From NCBI GenBank assembly GCA_947561395.2, contig OX387194.1:17408048-17472047 (forward strand): a stretch of DNA of 64,000 nt. The letters are read 5' to 3'. This DNA is from Buxus sempervirens (lineage: Eukaryota > Streptophyta > Magnoliopsida > Buxales > Buxaceae). Below the pieces are notes generated by a model. The model saw only the letters and a program-made list of their open reading frames with translations, did not search any database and had not been told where the DNA came from. Below are positions 1-11,160 of the stretch, in pieces. The number at the start of each line of letters is the position of its first letter. Position 1 is the first letter of the stretch. The translations under genes were made by a program, and so were the position numbers.

Positions 1-3000
1 GGAAAGGTTTCCCTGATGTGCGGGAATTTTATAGCTTCTATCTGCCCCTGTCTTCTCCATTTCCTTGGCTTGGACCCCAATCCTGCTCTGTGAACCATCT
101 TCTTAACCTGTACTGGTTCTATCCTTCCTTGTAGGTTAACCCCTAGACCTTTTCCAGGGTGAAAATGGTACTTTTCTAGCACATTTTTGACCATTTTTTC
201 AGCACAGGTCAATTTTCCTTCTTTTTCCTGATATCCCCCAGGTATATAATTCACAGCTTCAAATTGAAAAGAGTGAAATGTCAACTTGTCTGCAGTCATT
301 TCCATGTCAATACAGGGTACATCAGGGGACCACATGGGGGGAACCAAATTTTCGGCCAGGACGGTAATCACCTTTTGCCCTCTAATGTACTTGACTCTTT
401 GGTGGAGGGTAGATGGTATAGCCCTAGCCGTATGAATCCACGGCCTTCCTAGGAGTAGGTTGAAGGCTGCAGGTATATCCATCACTTCAAATGTGATGTT
501 GAAAATATACGGTCCAATTGTGACCGGCAGTTCAACCTCCCCTAGGGAGTGTGTTTTAGAGCTGTCAAATGCTCTTATGATTCTTCCATTTTGCTTTATT
601 TTGTTTCGCTCCAAATTGAGCTTAACAAAGGTTATCAATGGGCAGACATTGAGAGCCGACCCATTATCAATCAGAACCCGGGCTATCATGCAACCCTTAC
701 TGAGTACAGCTATGTGCAATGGGTCTACATGATGGTATCCTGCTGGACTGATTTCAGTTTCAGAAAAGGTTATGACATTATGGGATAAAATTTGACCAAC
801 CATCCGGCCTAGTTGGTCTGGTTCAATACTTTTAGGCACATGGGCCCCCTGGAGTATCCTTAACAAGGAGTCCCTATGTTTTTCAGAATTTAACAATAGT
901 TCCAGAATTGAGATCTGGGCAGGGACTTTGTTCAACTGCTCAATGACATTGAACTCACTCTTTTTTATTATCTTCATGAGGTCAGCAGCCTCACTGTTAG
1001 TTACCTGAGGGGCCTCTTCCCCTACCTTGGCCTTTCCTTTATTTTTTTCTTCTTCCTTCTCCTTTTCTGTTTCTTTTTGTTTTTCTTCCACCCCTACACA
1101 TTTTCCTGACCTCATCATGAGGTTTACTTCTTCCTTGCTTTCAACTGCAGGGCACGTAGTGGTAAATGCTTCACTATAGTTCCATGGTACAGCCGATTCA
1201 ATGTAGGAAGGCTTAGGGACATTTACAACCAATGGGGGAAGTTTGGACTTGGCAATGGAAGTCTGATTAATAGGAACATTAACAACCAATGGAGGAAGTT
1301 GTTTTGGTTGGGGGTTTGCAGAAGTGACTGATGCACTAAGGGGGTCACAATTTATGACCAATGGTGGCTTAGATTGAATGGGCGGAGTAAAAGTGGATGG
1401 ATTATAATTAATGACCAAAGGTGGGTTGGCAATGTTCATCTGGGCCATGAGGGATGAGACCCGGTCCAAAGATGAGCTAATGTTCTTTGCAGCACTATCA
1501 TTCCCCTTTGAAATCATATTTATTTCTTTGCCTTCACTTCTCCTGTCAAAATATACTTTGACCGTTGTCCCTATGGGAGCAATTAATTGGGATGGGTCAA
1601 AGGTTATTTTGTCAGAAGAGATGACTCCTATGACATTAGATGGACCTGCCCCGTGATGCTGGGGCAGTGGGTTTTGTCCAATATCGGTTCTTGGAGGATT
1701 GGGAGCCCCTGTATTGAAAGACAGGGTATTCTGGTCTAGTAAGTCCTGAATGACATGTTTTAAAGGCCAGCACTTGTCTGTAGGGTGCCCAGGTGCACCC
1801 ATATGGTAATCACAAGTGGTGGAGGGGTCAAAATTTCTCCCCTTAGATGCATTCGGATTAGGTTCTCTTAAGGTGATATACCCTCCTTGCAATAGAGTGG
1901 GCAGCAATTGAGAGGGAGTCATTGGAATAGGGGTGAAAACCCTATTTCTCCTTGCTGCAAAATAGGCGTCCTTTTCCTCTTTGGTAAAAACCCTTTTTTG
2001 GTCTGAAGGTGCTGCTGGAACATTAACCCTCATAGGGGCCTGGGTGGATGGAGATGGAGTAGGAAAATGAGCAGGTACGTTGATTTGTATGGGCTTGTTA
2101 GGGCCAGATGGTGGCTGTACCATGTTTACCTCACCCTCCTTCTTGTTCCCATTCTTTTTTATCCCGCTTCCTTTCTTTAGGTTGGGGTCCTGCTGGCTTA
2201 CCATGGCAGAGTGGTCAATTATCTTACCTGACCTTATTCCGTCCTCAATTCGATCGGCCACTTGAACCAAAGCTGCAAAATTGGTGGTGGTCTGACCCAC
2301 CAAGTGGCTGTAGAATGGTTGACCCAAAGTGCTTATGAAGGTAGAAATCATTTCCTGTTCTAGCATGGGTGGCCTGACCTGGGAGGCCGTCTCCCTCCAT
2401 CTCTTGGCATATTGCCTTACAGTCTCATCCCTTCCTTTGCTCATTCTCATGACGTCATACCTATCTGGCATGATCTCTGAATTGAACCGGTATTGAGCCA
2501 GGAAGGCATCGGCTAGGTCCTTCCATCTTTTGATCTTCCCATGGTCCAGAGTGACGAACCATCTTAATGCGGTTCCAGTCAGGCTCCTTTGGAAAAGTTG
2601 GATCAAGATACCCTCATCCTGCCCGAACTAGCATAGGGCACCGCAATACAACTTTAGGTGGCTCATGGGGCAACCAGTGCCATCATACTTGTCCAAGTCT
2701 GGGCACTTAAACTTAGCCGGCAGGTTAACATTGGGGTATAGGCACAGGTCTTCAAAATTGGTGCCTCCAAAGTTGTTTACCCCTTTGACTTCCCTTAGTT
2801 CATCTTGGATCATTTCTAGCTTATGCATGAACTTTCTTTCAACCTCTTCCCTTATCCTTTCCTTTTCCTTATTTGATTCAGCTGTCTCATCCCTGGTCAG
2901 TATAGGTTCAGGGGTGGGTTCATAGACGGGTTCAGGAGTTGGTTGCACTGGAGGTGGAACGTTGACTTGGGGTGGAGGTGCAGGGTTGGATGTGGATGCC

Positions 3001-3209
3001 TGGTTCTAGGCCTGCATTTGTTGGGCCTGCACTTGTTGGGCCTGTACTGACAGTATGTTCTCTAGCATTCGGGCTAGTCCTGCCACTTGTTCTTGGAGTA
3101 GGACAACATCTGGATGAGGAGCATCCACTTCATCTTCAATGGGATTCATGGCTCGAGCTCTTGATCTGGTTACAGGAGCTATGATTGCGAGTGTATTAGT
3201 ACCTGGCAA
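1..3209 (-). pseudogene. gag-protease region of element 1 (fossil)
   Basis: On the minus strand the order is a gag N-terminal region (about 2950-3200), the gag core with YDGTGCPMSHLKLYC near 2640-2700, the capsid-like part to about 2350, a C/H-rich knuckle near 1690-1830, a long linker rich in K/E and in repeats of PPLVVN, an aspartic protease with IDNGSALNV near 640-680, and a G-patch-like stretch with GKGLGVNLQGR near 100-200. This order is usual for Tat/Ogre polyproteins. The region is broken in several places and its continuation lies outside the window. Confidence 0.8.
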
Positions 3210-3360
3210 AAATAAAGAGAAAATATCAGTGCCAATTTAATCTCATTCACATGTCTAGGAATGCCTATGTGCAAGCTGGGTGAACACGAGTTTGGATTTT
3301 TTTTTCCTTTTATTTGCTTCTTTTTTTTTTCTTTATTTTCTTTTTTTTTTCTTTTTTGAA

Positions 3361-4140
3361 TTGAATTGTTGGAATATTCTAGGGCTTCCAATAGGTCCCA
3401 CAAAAGAGAGAAAGGTCTGAAATTCAAAGGCTTTCAAAGGCCCGGGGGGTTTTTTTTGAAAAAGGTCTGAAATTCAAAGGCTTTCAGAGGCCCAGGGATA
3501 TTTTTGGAAAAGGTCTGAAATTCAGAGGCTTTCAGAGGCCCGGGATTTTTGATGAAAGTCTGAAATTCAAAGGCTTTTAGAGGCCCAGGGATATTTTGAA
3601 AAAAGTCTGAAATTCAAAGGCTTTCAGAGGCCCAAAAGTTCTGAAATTCAAAGGCTTTCAGAGGCCCAAAAGATAAAGGTCTGAAATTCAAAGGCTTTCA
3701 GTGGCCCAAAAGATAAAGGTCTGAAATTCAAAGGCTTTCAGAGGCCCAAAAGTTCTGAAATTCAAAGGCTTTCAGAGGCCCAAAAGATAAAGGTCTGAAA
3801 TTCAAAGGCTTTCAGAGGCCCAAAAGTTCTGAAATTCAAAGGCTTTCAGAGGCCCAAAAGATAAAGGTCTGAAATTCAAAGGCTTTCAGAGGCCCAAAAG
3901 TTCTGAAATTCAAAGGCTTTCAGAGGCCCAGGATTTTTGAAAAATCTGAAATTCAAAGGCTTTCAGATGCCCAAGAGTATTTTTTTTTTTTTTGAGAAAA
4001 AAGTCTGAAATTCAAAGGCTTTCAGAGGCCCAGGATTTTTTTTTTTTTTTGAAAAATCTGAAATTCAAAGGCTTTCAGAAGCCCAAGAGTTTTGAAAAAG
4101 TCTGAAATTCAAAGGCTTTCAGAAGCCCAAGGAACCTTTC
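3361..4140 (-). repeat. Tandem hairpin array before gag, element 1
   Basis: There are about 20 tandem units of 27-45 bp. On the minus strand each unit reads GGGCC, then CTGAAA, a loop AGCCTTTGAA, then TTTCAG, so every unit can fold into a short hairpin. Units are spaced by A/T-rich stretches of variable length, several of them poly-A/T. The unit at 3361-3400 has another stem (TTGGAA/TTCCAA) and matches the first repeat type of the array in the second element. Confidence 0.9.
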
Positions 4141-4299
4141 TCTCACATTTTTTTTTTGAATTATTTTGTTTTTTTTTTTTCTGTTTTTTTTTTTTTTTTG
4201 TGAAGCATTTTATTCAAACTTGTTTCCCTTTATCATTATTTAAAGGTTAAAGGAAGATTTTAGTGGGAAAAACTGATTAAAGCTGAATATTCCGAGAAA

Positions 4300-4440
4300 A
4301 CCGTATACACAGTACGGTCCAACCGTGTCCGTATTCAAATTACGAGCCAGCCGTGACCGTATGCAATCCACGGGCGCGCCTAGCCCGTATAACTAATACG
4401 GGCAAGCCCAGCCCGTGTACTAAATGCGGTTTTACGGAAC
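4300..4440 (-). repeat. CCGTA/TACGG palindrome cluster in leader of element 1
   Basis: There are five palindromes with CCGTA...TACGG stems, linked by the same GGTCCAA and GGGCGCGCCT segments as the LTR cluster at 7245-7350. The cluster sits between the primer-binding site and the hairpin array that precedes gag. Confidence 0.75.
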
Positions 4441-5633
4441 CCTGTTATATTTTTTTCAGTTTTTACATGGTTTGGTCACTTTCATTGTTCATCCAAACGT
4501 ACGGTTCACCCATTGCAGAGCTTCTAAACTGTCCCAAAGTGGACCTTGGCCTTTTTGCTAAAACTCATGCTTAGGAAGGCACATGTACCCTCCCAATTGA
4601 CACCATACTCAAGAATTTGGTATCCTTTTGTTGCCTCTTGTATGATCATAGGGTAGGATTGATTCTAAACAGAGTTGGAAACTCTTCCTATGGGCCACAC
4701 CATGTTTAAGAACAAACATATTTGGGACCAATTTTGTCCCCAACCAATGGGCACCATGACACCCCTATGACATGATAATAATGCAAAGCAATAGGATTAC
4801 CTTGTTACCTTGTTTACCTTCAATATGACGTCCGCATTATGCCCTGGTTTGTAAGCCATGCACACGGCCTTCCCACAATCATACAAACCCATATTCCCCC
4901 GTAATTGTGTACTTTAGCCAAAAACGTGTAACTCCACCTTCAAGCGTAGGGGTTTTGGGTTTTGGCTTAATGGCAACTTAGCACTCAAGCCTAGTGATGA
5001 CCAGAATCCCCGATCCACGTTATCATCACATCATTAGCTCAAAGTTCTAAGATGAATGTTTTCACTTTCGTTTTCCGAAGTATCGACCTCGTTGCGCCAA
5101 GCTACACACATTCGGGTTCAACTTCCTATAGGTTAAGGGTAGGCCGTGTAAAAACAAAAGGTGCACAGTGCATTGTAAAAATAGGGTGCATTCACAACGT
5201 CCCAAACCCTTGCCACTCTTTTCGCAGCCATGCATAAACAAACTAAGGCATAATAGGAAAGCATATTTAAAATAAACAAGTAAATAAAGCAATCCTATAG
5301 CACCTAAAACATGCTCATGAAAAAAATCATCTATCATGCACACATATGATCATGTTATACACCCAAAATCATCATGGAGATCATGCTGAAAATTAAAACA
5401 TGCTATCATAAAAATATAGCAAGAAATAAGCATAGTTCATCAAAACGAACCTCCCCTACGCATGTTTGTAGAAACAATCCTATAAATAAAAATTAAGCAT
5501 GTTTCTACCCCCATGAATTCTTAAGCAATAATTCAGATTTAAAACATATTCAACATGCTTAAAAACACAAAATAGCAAGCATAAAAAAAAAATCAAAAAC
5601 ATGAACAAACACCAAAAGGCTTAAATCCACATA

Positions 5634-5651
5634 TCCCCAGCAGAGTCGCCA
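5634..5651 (-). other. Primer-binding site of element 1
   Basis: The minus strand reads TGGCGACTCTGCTGGGGA two bases inside the LTR end. This matches the type of site reported for Ogre elements (tRNA-Arg primed) and is identical to the site at 52114. Confidence 0.8.
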
Positions 5652-5653
5652 GT

Positions 5654-7455
5654 TGTGAGACATGGGAAAAAATCAATCTTAATGATTTCCTAATCATCAC
5701 ACGGGATTATATAAAACAAAGAGTCGCCACCATTCAATTTAGGTGTGAATGGACACCAAAATATTAAATAAGCACAAAAGGCAATTTTATGGTAAAAATA
5801 ACCCTCCTTTAAAAACAACCAGAGATGGGTAAGGGGATTAGGTTATGAACAGGGGAAGGTGTTAGGCACCCCTATTCATCCACACAAGGTGGTTGCCAGG
5901 TATTGTTCATGTTTAAAATAAAGGAAAAAGCTTGCTATAAAAATCACACAAAATCACAAAAAAAGATGAAATTGTATGGTTTTTTCATACGAATAGTCTG
6001 ATTGATCCAGAACTTTCAAATATGATCATACCATTCCTAGGGTTTCATGATCAAAATAAAATTGAGATAAAATCAAATAAAATCAATTTAAAGTGAAAAA
6101 TCCAAAAATCTGGCTCCAAGCTAAATTCTAGAAATCTAGAAAAATATGATTTTTTATAAAATATTTCAAAATTTATCTTGAACAGTCTAGGACATAGATA
6201 AAGCCCAAATTTCACATTAAATCAAAAAATAAAAACCAAAAATACCCACGTTGATGAAGAACATCAAAAGGGGAGAACCTAGACCGTAGGGTCTTCTCTC
6301 AATAATGAAAAACAATTTAAAAATCATCTCATGAAACCCTAGAATTTACTTTCAGGCTTCTGGATTCAGATCTACCATATTGATCATGATAAATCCAAGA
6401 TCCTAGCCTAAAATCACAAAAATCACGAAAACATTGCTGTAGGTGCAAATATTTGAAAAATCCAAATTTTATCAAAAAAGTGGGGATCTCATGCTATAAA
6501 CATCATAGATTCATGTGATTCATTCAGATTCATCATAAAAGCATTAAAACATGACCAGGATATTCAAAATAGTCACATCTCACAAATTAGAGCACATGGG
6601 GGTCTACCCTACGGATCCACCTGTTCCCCTTTCCCCTAGTTCTCTCTTCACGTTTTACGGCTAGAGAGACTCTTGAGGTACTTAGAGATAGGTTTGGTTA
6701 CACAAACACAACCACAGGCCTTATTCTAGGAAAAAAACAGATATGGGGTTCTATTCTAGGGATCCACCTGTTCCCCTTTCCCCTAGTTCTCTCTTCACGT
6801 TTTACGGCTAGAGAGACCCTTGAGGTACTTAGAGACAAGTTTAGGAATACAAAAACAAATATGGTCTTATTCTACAGCAATAGAGATGATCCTATTACAT
6901 CTAGAATTGAAGACAGAAAATAAAAAGGGATAGGGGACTTACCTGGATTGAGCAGGCAGAGCAGCAGGGATTCCTTTCCTTCTTTTGGAGCTTTTGATTC
7001 TTCAAAATTTCGTGGCCCTTAGCTAGAGGAATGACCCTCTATTTATAGGCAAGCACAAGGGTATGGTTGGTCCAGAAGGATATAGCCTGGTCTTTAGGAT
7101 AGAGTGAAATACAGAGATAACGCCCATCCATAGCCAACCAAGGTGACTTGAGCGAATAAAACACGTAATTCGCTCGTTTAAAGATATATTGGACTTCAAA
7201 TAAAGCTCGGAAATCGAGAGAAGGTCAGAACTCGCACGTGTCTTTAATGCCCGTAAATTATTTACGGTCCAATGGTGACCGTATTGGTACTACGGGCGCG
7301 CCTGCCCGTAGATATTTTGCGGGCGAGATCGGCCCGTGAAGAAAATACGGGCAAAGCCTGTTCATTCTATTTTTAGGCCTTTTTGACCTGTTTTAAGCTC
7401 TAATTACAAGTTTTTATTATTTTCTCATTTGGCAGTGCAATTTGGGGTGTCTACA
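5654..7455 (-). repeat. 5' LTR of element 1
   Basis: The LTR is about 1.8 kb. On the minus strand it begins TGTAGACACCCC and ends TCTCACA, the same termini as the LTRs at 49398 and 61568. A TATA box, CTATAAATAG, lies at 7039-7048 on the minus strand. An internal segment of about 90 bp with the TTCACGTTTTACGGCTAGAG motif occurs twice (near 6601-6700 and 6745-6835), and the U3 part has a palindrome cluster at 7245-7350. The border is supported by the primer-binding site that follows directly. Confidence 0.85.
7245..7350 (-). repeat. CCGTA/TACGG palindrome cluster in LTR of element 1
   Basis: There are four consecutive short palindromes of about 17-21 nt with stems of the type CCCGTA...TACGGG, GC-richer than their surroundings. 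They lie upstream of the LTR TATA box. Short connecting segments such as GGTCCAA and GGGCGCGCCT recur in the leader cluster at 4300-4440, which shows that the two clusters are copies of one cassette. Confidence 0.75.
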
Positions 7456-8160
7456 CGTATATACTAATGGAAGTTTTTTTGTAGACCTAGAAACGGGTTG
7501 TGTTGGGTTGGATTCGGGTAGGTCGTAATCAGGTTGGGCAATAATTGGGTTGGCTCGGGTTGAACCCGTTTATTGGCGGGTTGGGAAAACCCAAACCCAA
7601 CCCTCCAATAATCGGGTTTAACTCGCCAACCTGATTAATATCTTTTATTTTTTTAATTATAAAAAATACACCAATAGAAAATAACGTGAATTAGTGATAC
7701 AATTTAGGGTTCATTATTGGGTTAAAATCAACTCATTTTCTAAATTATTTTTTTATCTGCCCTTATTATCGGGTAAACAGGTCATCATCAGGTTACATTC
7801 AAGTTGACCCTAATAAAAACGGGTTACTAAATCCCTAACCCAAAACCAACCCAACTATTAGATGGGTCAACTCGAACCCATTTATTTGGGTTGGATTCAG
7901 GCGGTTTGGGTCAAGGGTTTGAGAAGCAAGAAAGTAAATTTATGGTTAAAGTGAGAAGCAACATTTCTATTTTTCTTTTGAAAAGCAATGAAATTGCTTT
8001 TTTGCTTCTTATAAATTGCTTCATGTGTGCATAACCAAACAACTCTTTTGTTTTCGAAAGCAATTTTTTGCTTTCAATAGCAAAAAAGCACTTTTGAAAA
8101 GCGTTACCAAACAGCACCCTAATAAGCTCCAAGAACTAATTATTTTAGAAGGAAAAACAG
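7456..8160. repeat. GGGTT-rich low-complexity repeat and hAT-like MITE fragment
   Basis: About 400 bp (7490-7915) is dominated by GGGTTGG, CGGGTT and their complements, a simple-sequence type often found in plant non-autonomous elements. Next, 7915-8123 contains AAGCAATTT/AAATTGCTT inverted segments and ends GTTACCAAACAGCACCCTA, which resembles the terminus of hAT-type MITEs. No clear left terminus or target duplication was found, so the MITE call is tentative. No gene is visible. Confidence 0.4.
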
Positions 8161-8789
8161 TAAGTAATTCATGAGGCATTTTAACTCAAATGTTATGAGA
8201 TTTAAACTATCTAATGAGTAAGGGCTGATGAATAATCAGAATAAGTAATTGACTTTTCTAACATGTGATGGTTAATGCATAATCAAATTTAAACAGTGTA
8301 TAAATCTGTTTTGTTGATTCATGTTTAAGAATATTGAGTCCACATTTTGCTAATTGTTGGAGAAGACTTGTAACATGATAAGATTTTATTGGAGAAATAC
8401 TTTACACATGGAATTAAAGAAGACATGGAACTAAAGAAGACTTGTAATGTGATAGGATTTATTGTAGAAATACTCTACTCATGTAATTAAAGATTATAGG
8501 GAAAGACATTTCAAGTATGTGAAAATTAAAAACACTTAAGGTAGTTCATGCTTTTAATAGTAGTATAGATTCTTAATACTCCCCCTCAAGTGTGGCCCGG
8601 AATCAAACCCATTTTAGGGAGGCCCTACATGTGAAATATTTTTTCTCAACGGGAGGAGTGGAGGTTTGAACCAAAGACCTCGACGTTTGCCTAAGGCTTT
8701 GATACATGTAGAACACCGTTCCTACTAAAAGCTCAAGCTGATATTAGAGGTGAACTTTTTTAAATTTACAGGACGAAAGTTTACCCCAA
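8160..8789. other. AT-rich filler without a recognised gene
   Basis: The segment is AT-rich with degenerate internal repeats (AGAAGACTTGTAA near 8360 and 8437). The stretch 8580-8760 resembles dispersed plant repeat sequence often seen beside Copia scraps. No coding region is supported. Confidence 0.4.
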
Positions 8790-9290
8790 AAAGTGCAAGG
8801 TGTAGAGTATAGACAGATTGTTGGGGCTCTCCAATACTGTACATTGACTAGACCTGAGATTGCTTATTTGGTGAATCAACTCTGTCAATATCTTCACTCT
8901 CCTACAACAGCCCATTGGATAGCAGCTAAACGGGTCCTACATTATCTCAAGGGAACAATTGACCATGGTCTCACATTTACTAAAGGAGATCTCCATCTTC
9001 AAGCTTATTGTGACTCCATTTGGGCTAGAAATCCAGACGATTGTTGATCAATCATTGGTTTTGGAGTCTTTCTCGGTCCTTGTCTAGTTTCATGGTGCGC
9101 CAAGAAGCAACTAGTGGTAGCTCGTTTAAGTACTAAAGTTGAGTATAGAGCCTTGGCCATGACAACAGTTGAACTTAATTGGATTCAGATGGTCATGAAA
9201 GATTTCCTCTTCCATGCTCAAACAAAACATGTAGAATTTGATGTTCACTTCATTAGAGAAAAGGTTCTCAACCGAAATGTTGCTGTTTGA
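8790..9290 (+). pseudogene. Copia reverse transcriptase/RNase H scrap (fossil)
   Basis: The translation shows the Copia signature around RT-RNase H: YRQIVGALQYCTLTRPEIAY, VLHYLKGTIDHGL, then GFGVFLGPCLVSW and AKKQLVVARLSTKVEYRAL. It is a fragment with no LTRs nearby and is clearly broken. Its right edge coincides with the start of the duplicated SDA1 segment at about 9294. Confidence 0.85.
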
Positions 9291-9293
9291 TTT

Positions 9294-10676
9294 ATAATTC
9301 TGATTTTGTATATCATACTATATTAATTAACCTTTGAATCCTATTTTCTCATGCATTTGAATGGTATTTGGCTTATTGTTTTATTCTTATGAATTACATT
9401 TTGGTATATGAGAAACTTCTGTTCTGGATGCTTCATTAGATTGTTATTTTAGAAAGGGAAACCAGAAAAGACTTGTGGCGTTTTTTAGATATTAATAATA
9501 ACAGTGCTACTTTGGAAGCTTTCCCATCTCTGGTTGATATTTTTGCATGGAAGGATTATGGTTGCCTAGCACAATGAGGCAATTATGGACAGACAAGATT
9601 GTTCCTTTGTGATGGTTTTAAATCCCACAATTGGCATCTGATACGAATACATATCAATGGTCCGTGCCAACCAATAGCTGTTGGTCCAGCCTGATCTTGA
9701 AATATAAGATCTGAAAAAAGCATAAAAATATTGAAAATTCCAAAAATATTAAAACATTGAACTGGAAACATTATTTGCAAAAAATGAAAGCTAGATTTTA
9801 CCATCATTGTGTTGCGCTGAGTTGTGAATGCTGATAAGATTATTATTTCTGGTGCTCAGAACTACACAACACAATGTTGCAATTTAACAAATGTCAAACA
9901 CAATATCATGGAAATATTGAAGATAAAGAGTTCCATATCTCTAAATCTTTATCAATGTATGTATATTTGAACTATAAGTATCAATAAATTGCTTGAATTA
10001 ATTTTACAAATTGGCCTGAATTCTTTGGATCCATTGCATATCCATTTGTAGAAGTATACCTGATTTCTTTTGATTCATGTTACAGATCCCTCAAATATGA
10101 AGTCATACTTTTGAACTAAGCTATTAATTTGAAGAAAAACTCAAATAGGATGTTAACAAATTTTGCTTCAGCATAAATTTTTTTGATCAATATATCATGT
10201 ATCGACATATACGTAGAGCATCCACTAGATTATTTGGACATCAAATAAAGCCACATTTTTTTTAACTTTATGTTTCTGAAGAGCTAAGATATTTTCTTTT
10301 TCTTTCTTTAAATTTATGTTTCCAAATATTTGACATTTTTTTTCTTTTGGGAAATTCATGTTTTAGTTGATTGTGCACTGATTTTGATTTAGATATACTC
10401 TCAATGTGTGTCATTTTTTTTTTCTCAATATTTGCTTTCTAGGATGTTGAATTTTGTAATTTCTAAGAGCCTTTTTGTTTGGGACGTAAACTTGTTACCT
10501 CTTTCTTGTTTTAGGCACATCACAAAGGCATAGTTGCTAGCAAGAAAAAGAAAAAGGCGAAATTGCAGCGTGCCATTTGTAGAATGAAAGACAGCGGCGT
10601 GGTCTTTCAGAAAATATCAGTGCTAATTACTACTCACCTCTTAATCACCTGAAAGATGCAAAGGTTGTACGGTAAT
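9294..10676 (+). repeat. Extra copy of SDA1 intron 4 plus exon 5, upstream of the gene
   Basis: This 1.38-kb stretch matches 12324-13708 almost base for base, at an offset of 3030-3032 bp. By eye the differences are a few percent. It starts about 40 bp inside SDA1 intron 4 and ends a few bases past the exon 5 donor. The exon copy (about 10516-10663) keeps the lysine-rich stretch but has substitutions and small length changes that alter its frame, so it is a relic exon. It is in the same orientation as SDA1 and about 500 bp upstream of its start codon. Confidence 0.9.
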
Positions 10677-10917
10677 TACTACTCACCAAAATTTTTTTAA
10701 AGCATGTTGAGGGCATTTTTGAAAAGAGTTCTTCTCAGCAGTGTAATGACACTAATTCACAATTATGTTCAAAAAGTATTCTTAATTTTTATTTATCAAG
10801 AATTTTGCGACTGGATCAAGATTATTTTCAAAAAACATTGTTAAAACACCAATTTTCCCAGATCCCAACCACTGCCTCTCACACTGTCGTATTTGCCGAA
10901 CGCTAGGGCTCGTGATA

Positions 10918-11102
10918 GATGGGCTAAGGTGAGGGATGTCGCGACTCGCGAAGCCTGGATGGGCTTGGGCTTATCCAGTGTAGCTTTAGCTGGGTTGGGT
11001 CTGAAGGGTCCTGAATCGAAACCCATTGACGTTTGCACAAGATGAGACACATAACGGAAACTCGTCCTTTTGATAAGCGGTTTGTGAGGTTTTGCTAGGG
11101 TT
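10918..11102 (+). promoter_or_regulatory. SDA1 promoter motifs: site II cluster and telo-box
   Basis: Three TGGGCT motifs lie within 52 bp (10920-10925, 10960-10965, 10966-10971), and TAGGGTT (a telo-box on the opposite strand) is at 11096-11102, 59 bp before the start codon. Site II plus telo-box is the known promoter combination of plant ribosomal-protein and ribosome-biogenesis genes, which fits SDA1. Confidence 0.6.
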
Positions 11103-11160
11103 CCGGTTCAAATAATCTGCTTCTGTCCCGGGAAGATACGGAGGAGAAAGAAGACACAGA

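Larger units (their letters stand above)
1..7455 (-). mobile_element. Tat/Ogre-like LTR retrotransposon, 5' part (element 1)
   Basis: Read on the minus strand the order is 5' LTR (7455-5654), primer-binding site, a leader of about 2.4 kb with palindromes and a hairpin array, then gag and protease, leaving the window at its left edge before reverse transcriptase. The primer-binding site, long leader, tandem repeats before gag and the gag core all resemble the Tat/Ogre lineage of Ty3/gypsy elements. Leader segments match those of the second element in this window (5189-5236 against 53204-53254 in reverse), so both belong to one family. The coding part is a fossil with several breaks. Age cannot be estimated because only one LTR is visible. 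Confidence 0.85.

Noticed and set aside
3361-4140. CRISPR-like look of a regular repeat with short spacers
   Set aside because: Repeat and spacer lengths vary, spacers are low complexity, the units form hairpins inside an LTR element leader, and the genome is a plant.
10516-10663. Duplicated SDA1 exon 5 as a working alternative exon
   Set aside because: It carries length changes that break the frame and lies upstream of the gene's start codon, so it is reported as a relic only.
10841-11050. 69-residue minus frame just upstream of SDA1
   Set aside because: It overlaps the promoter motifs and looks like a chance frame in a GC-richer promoter.
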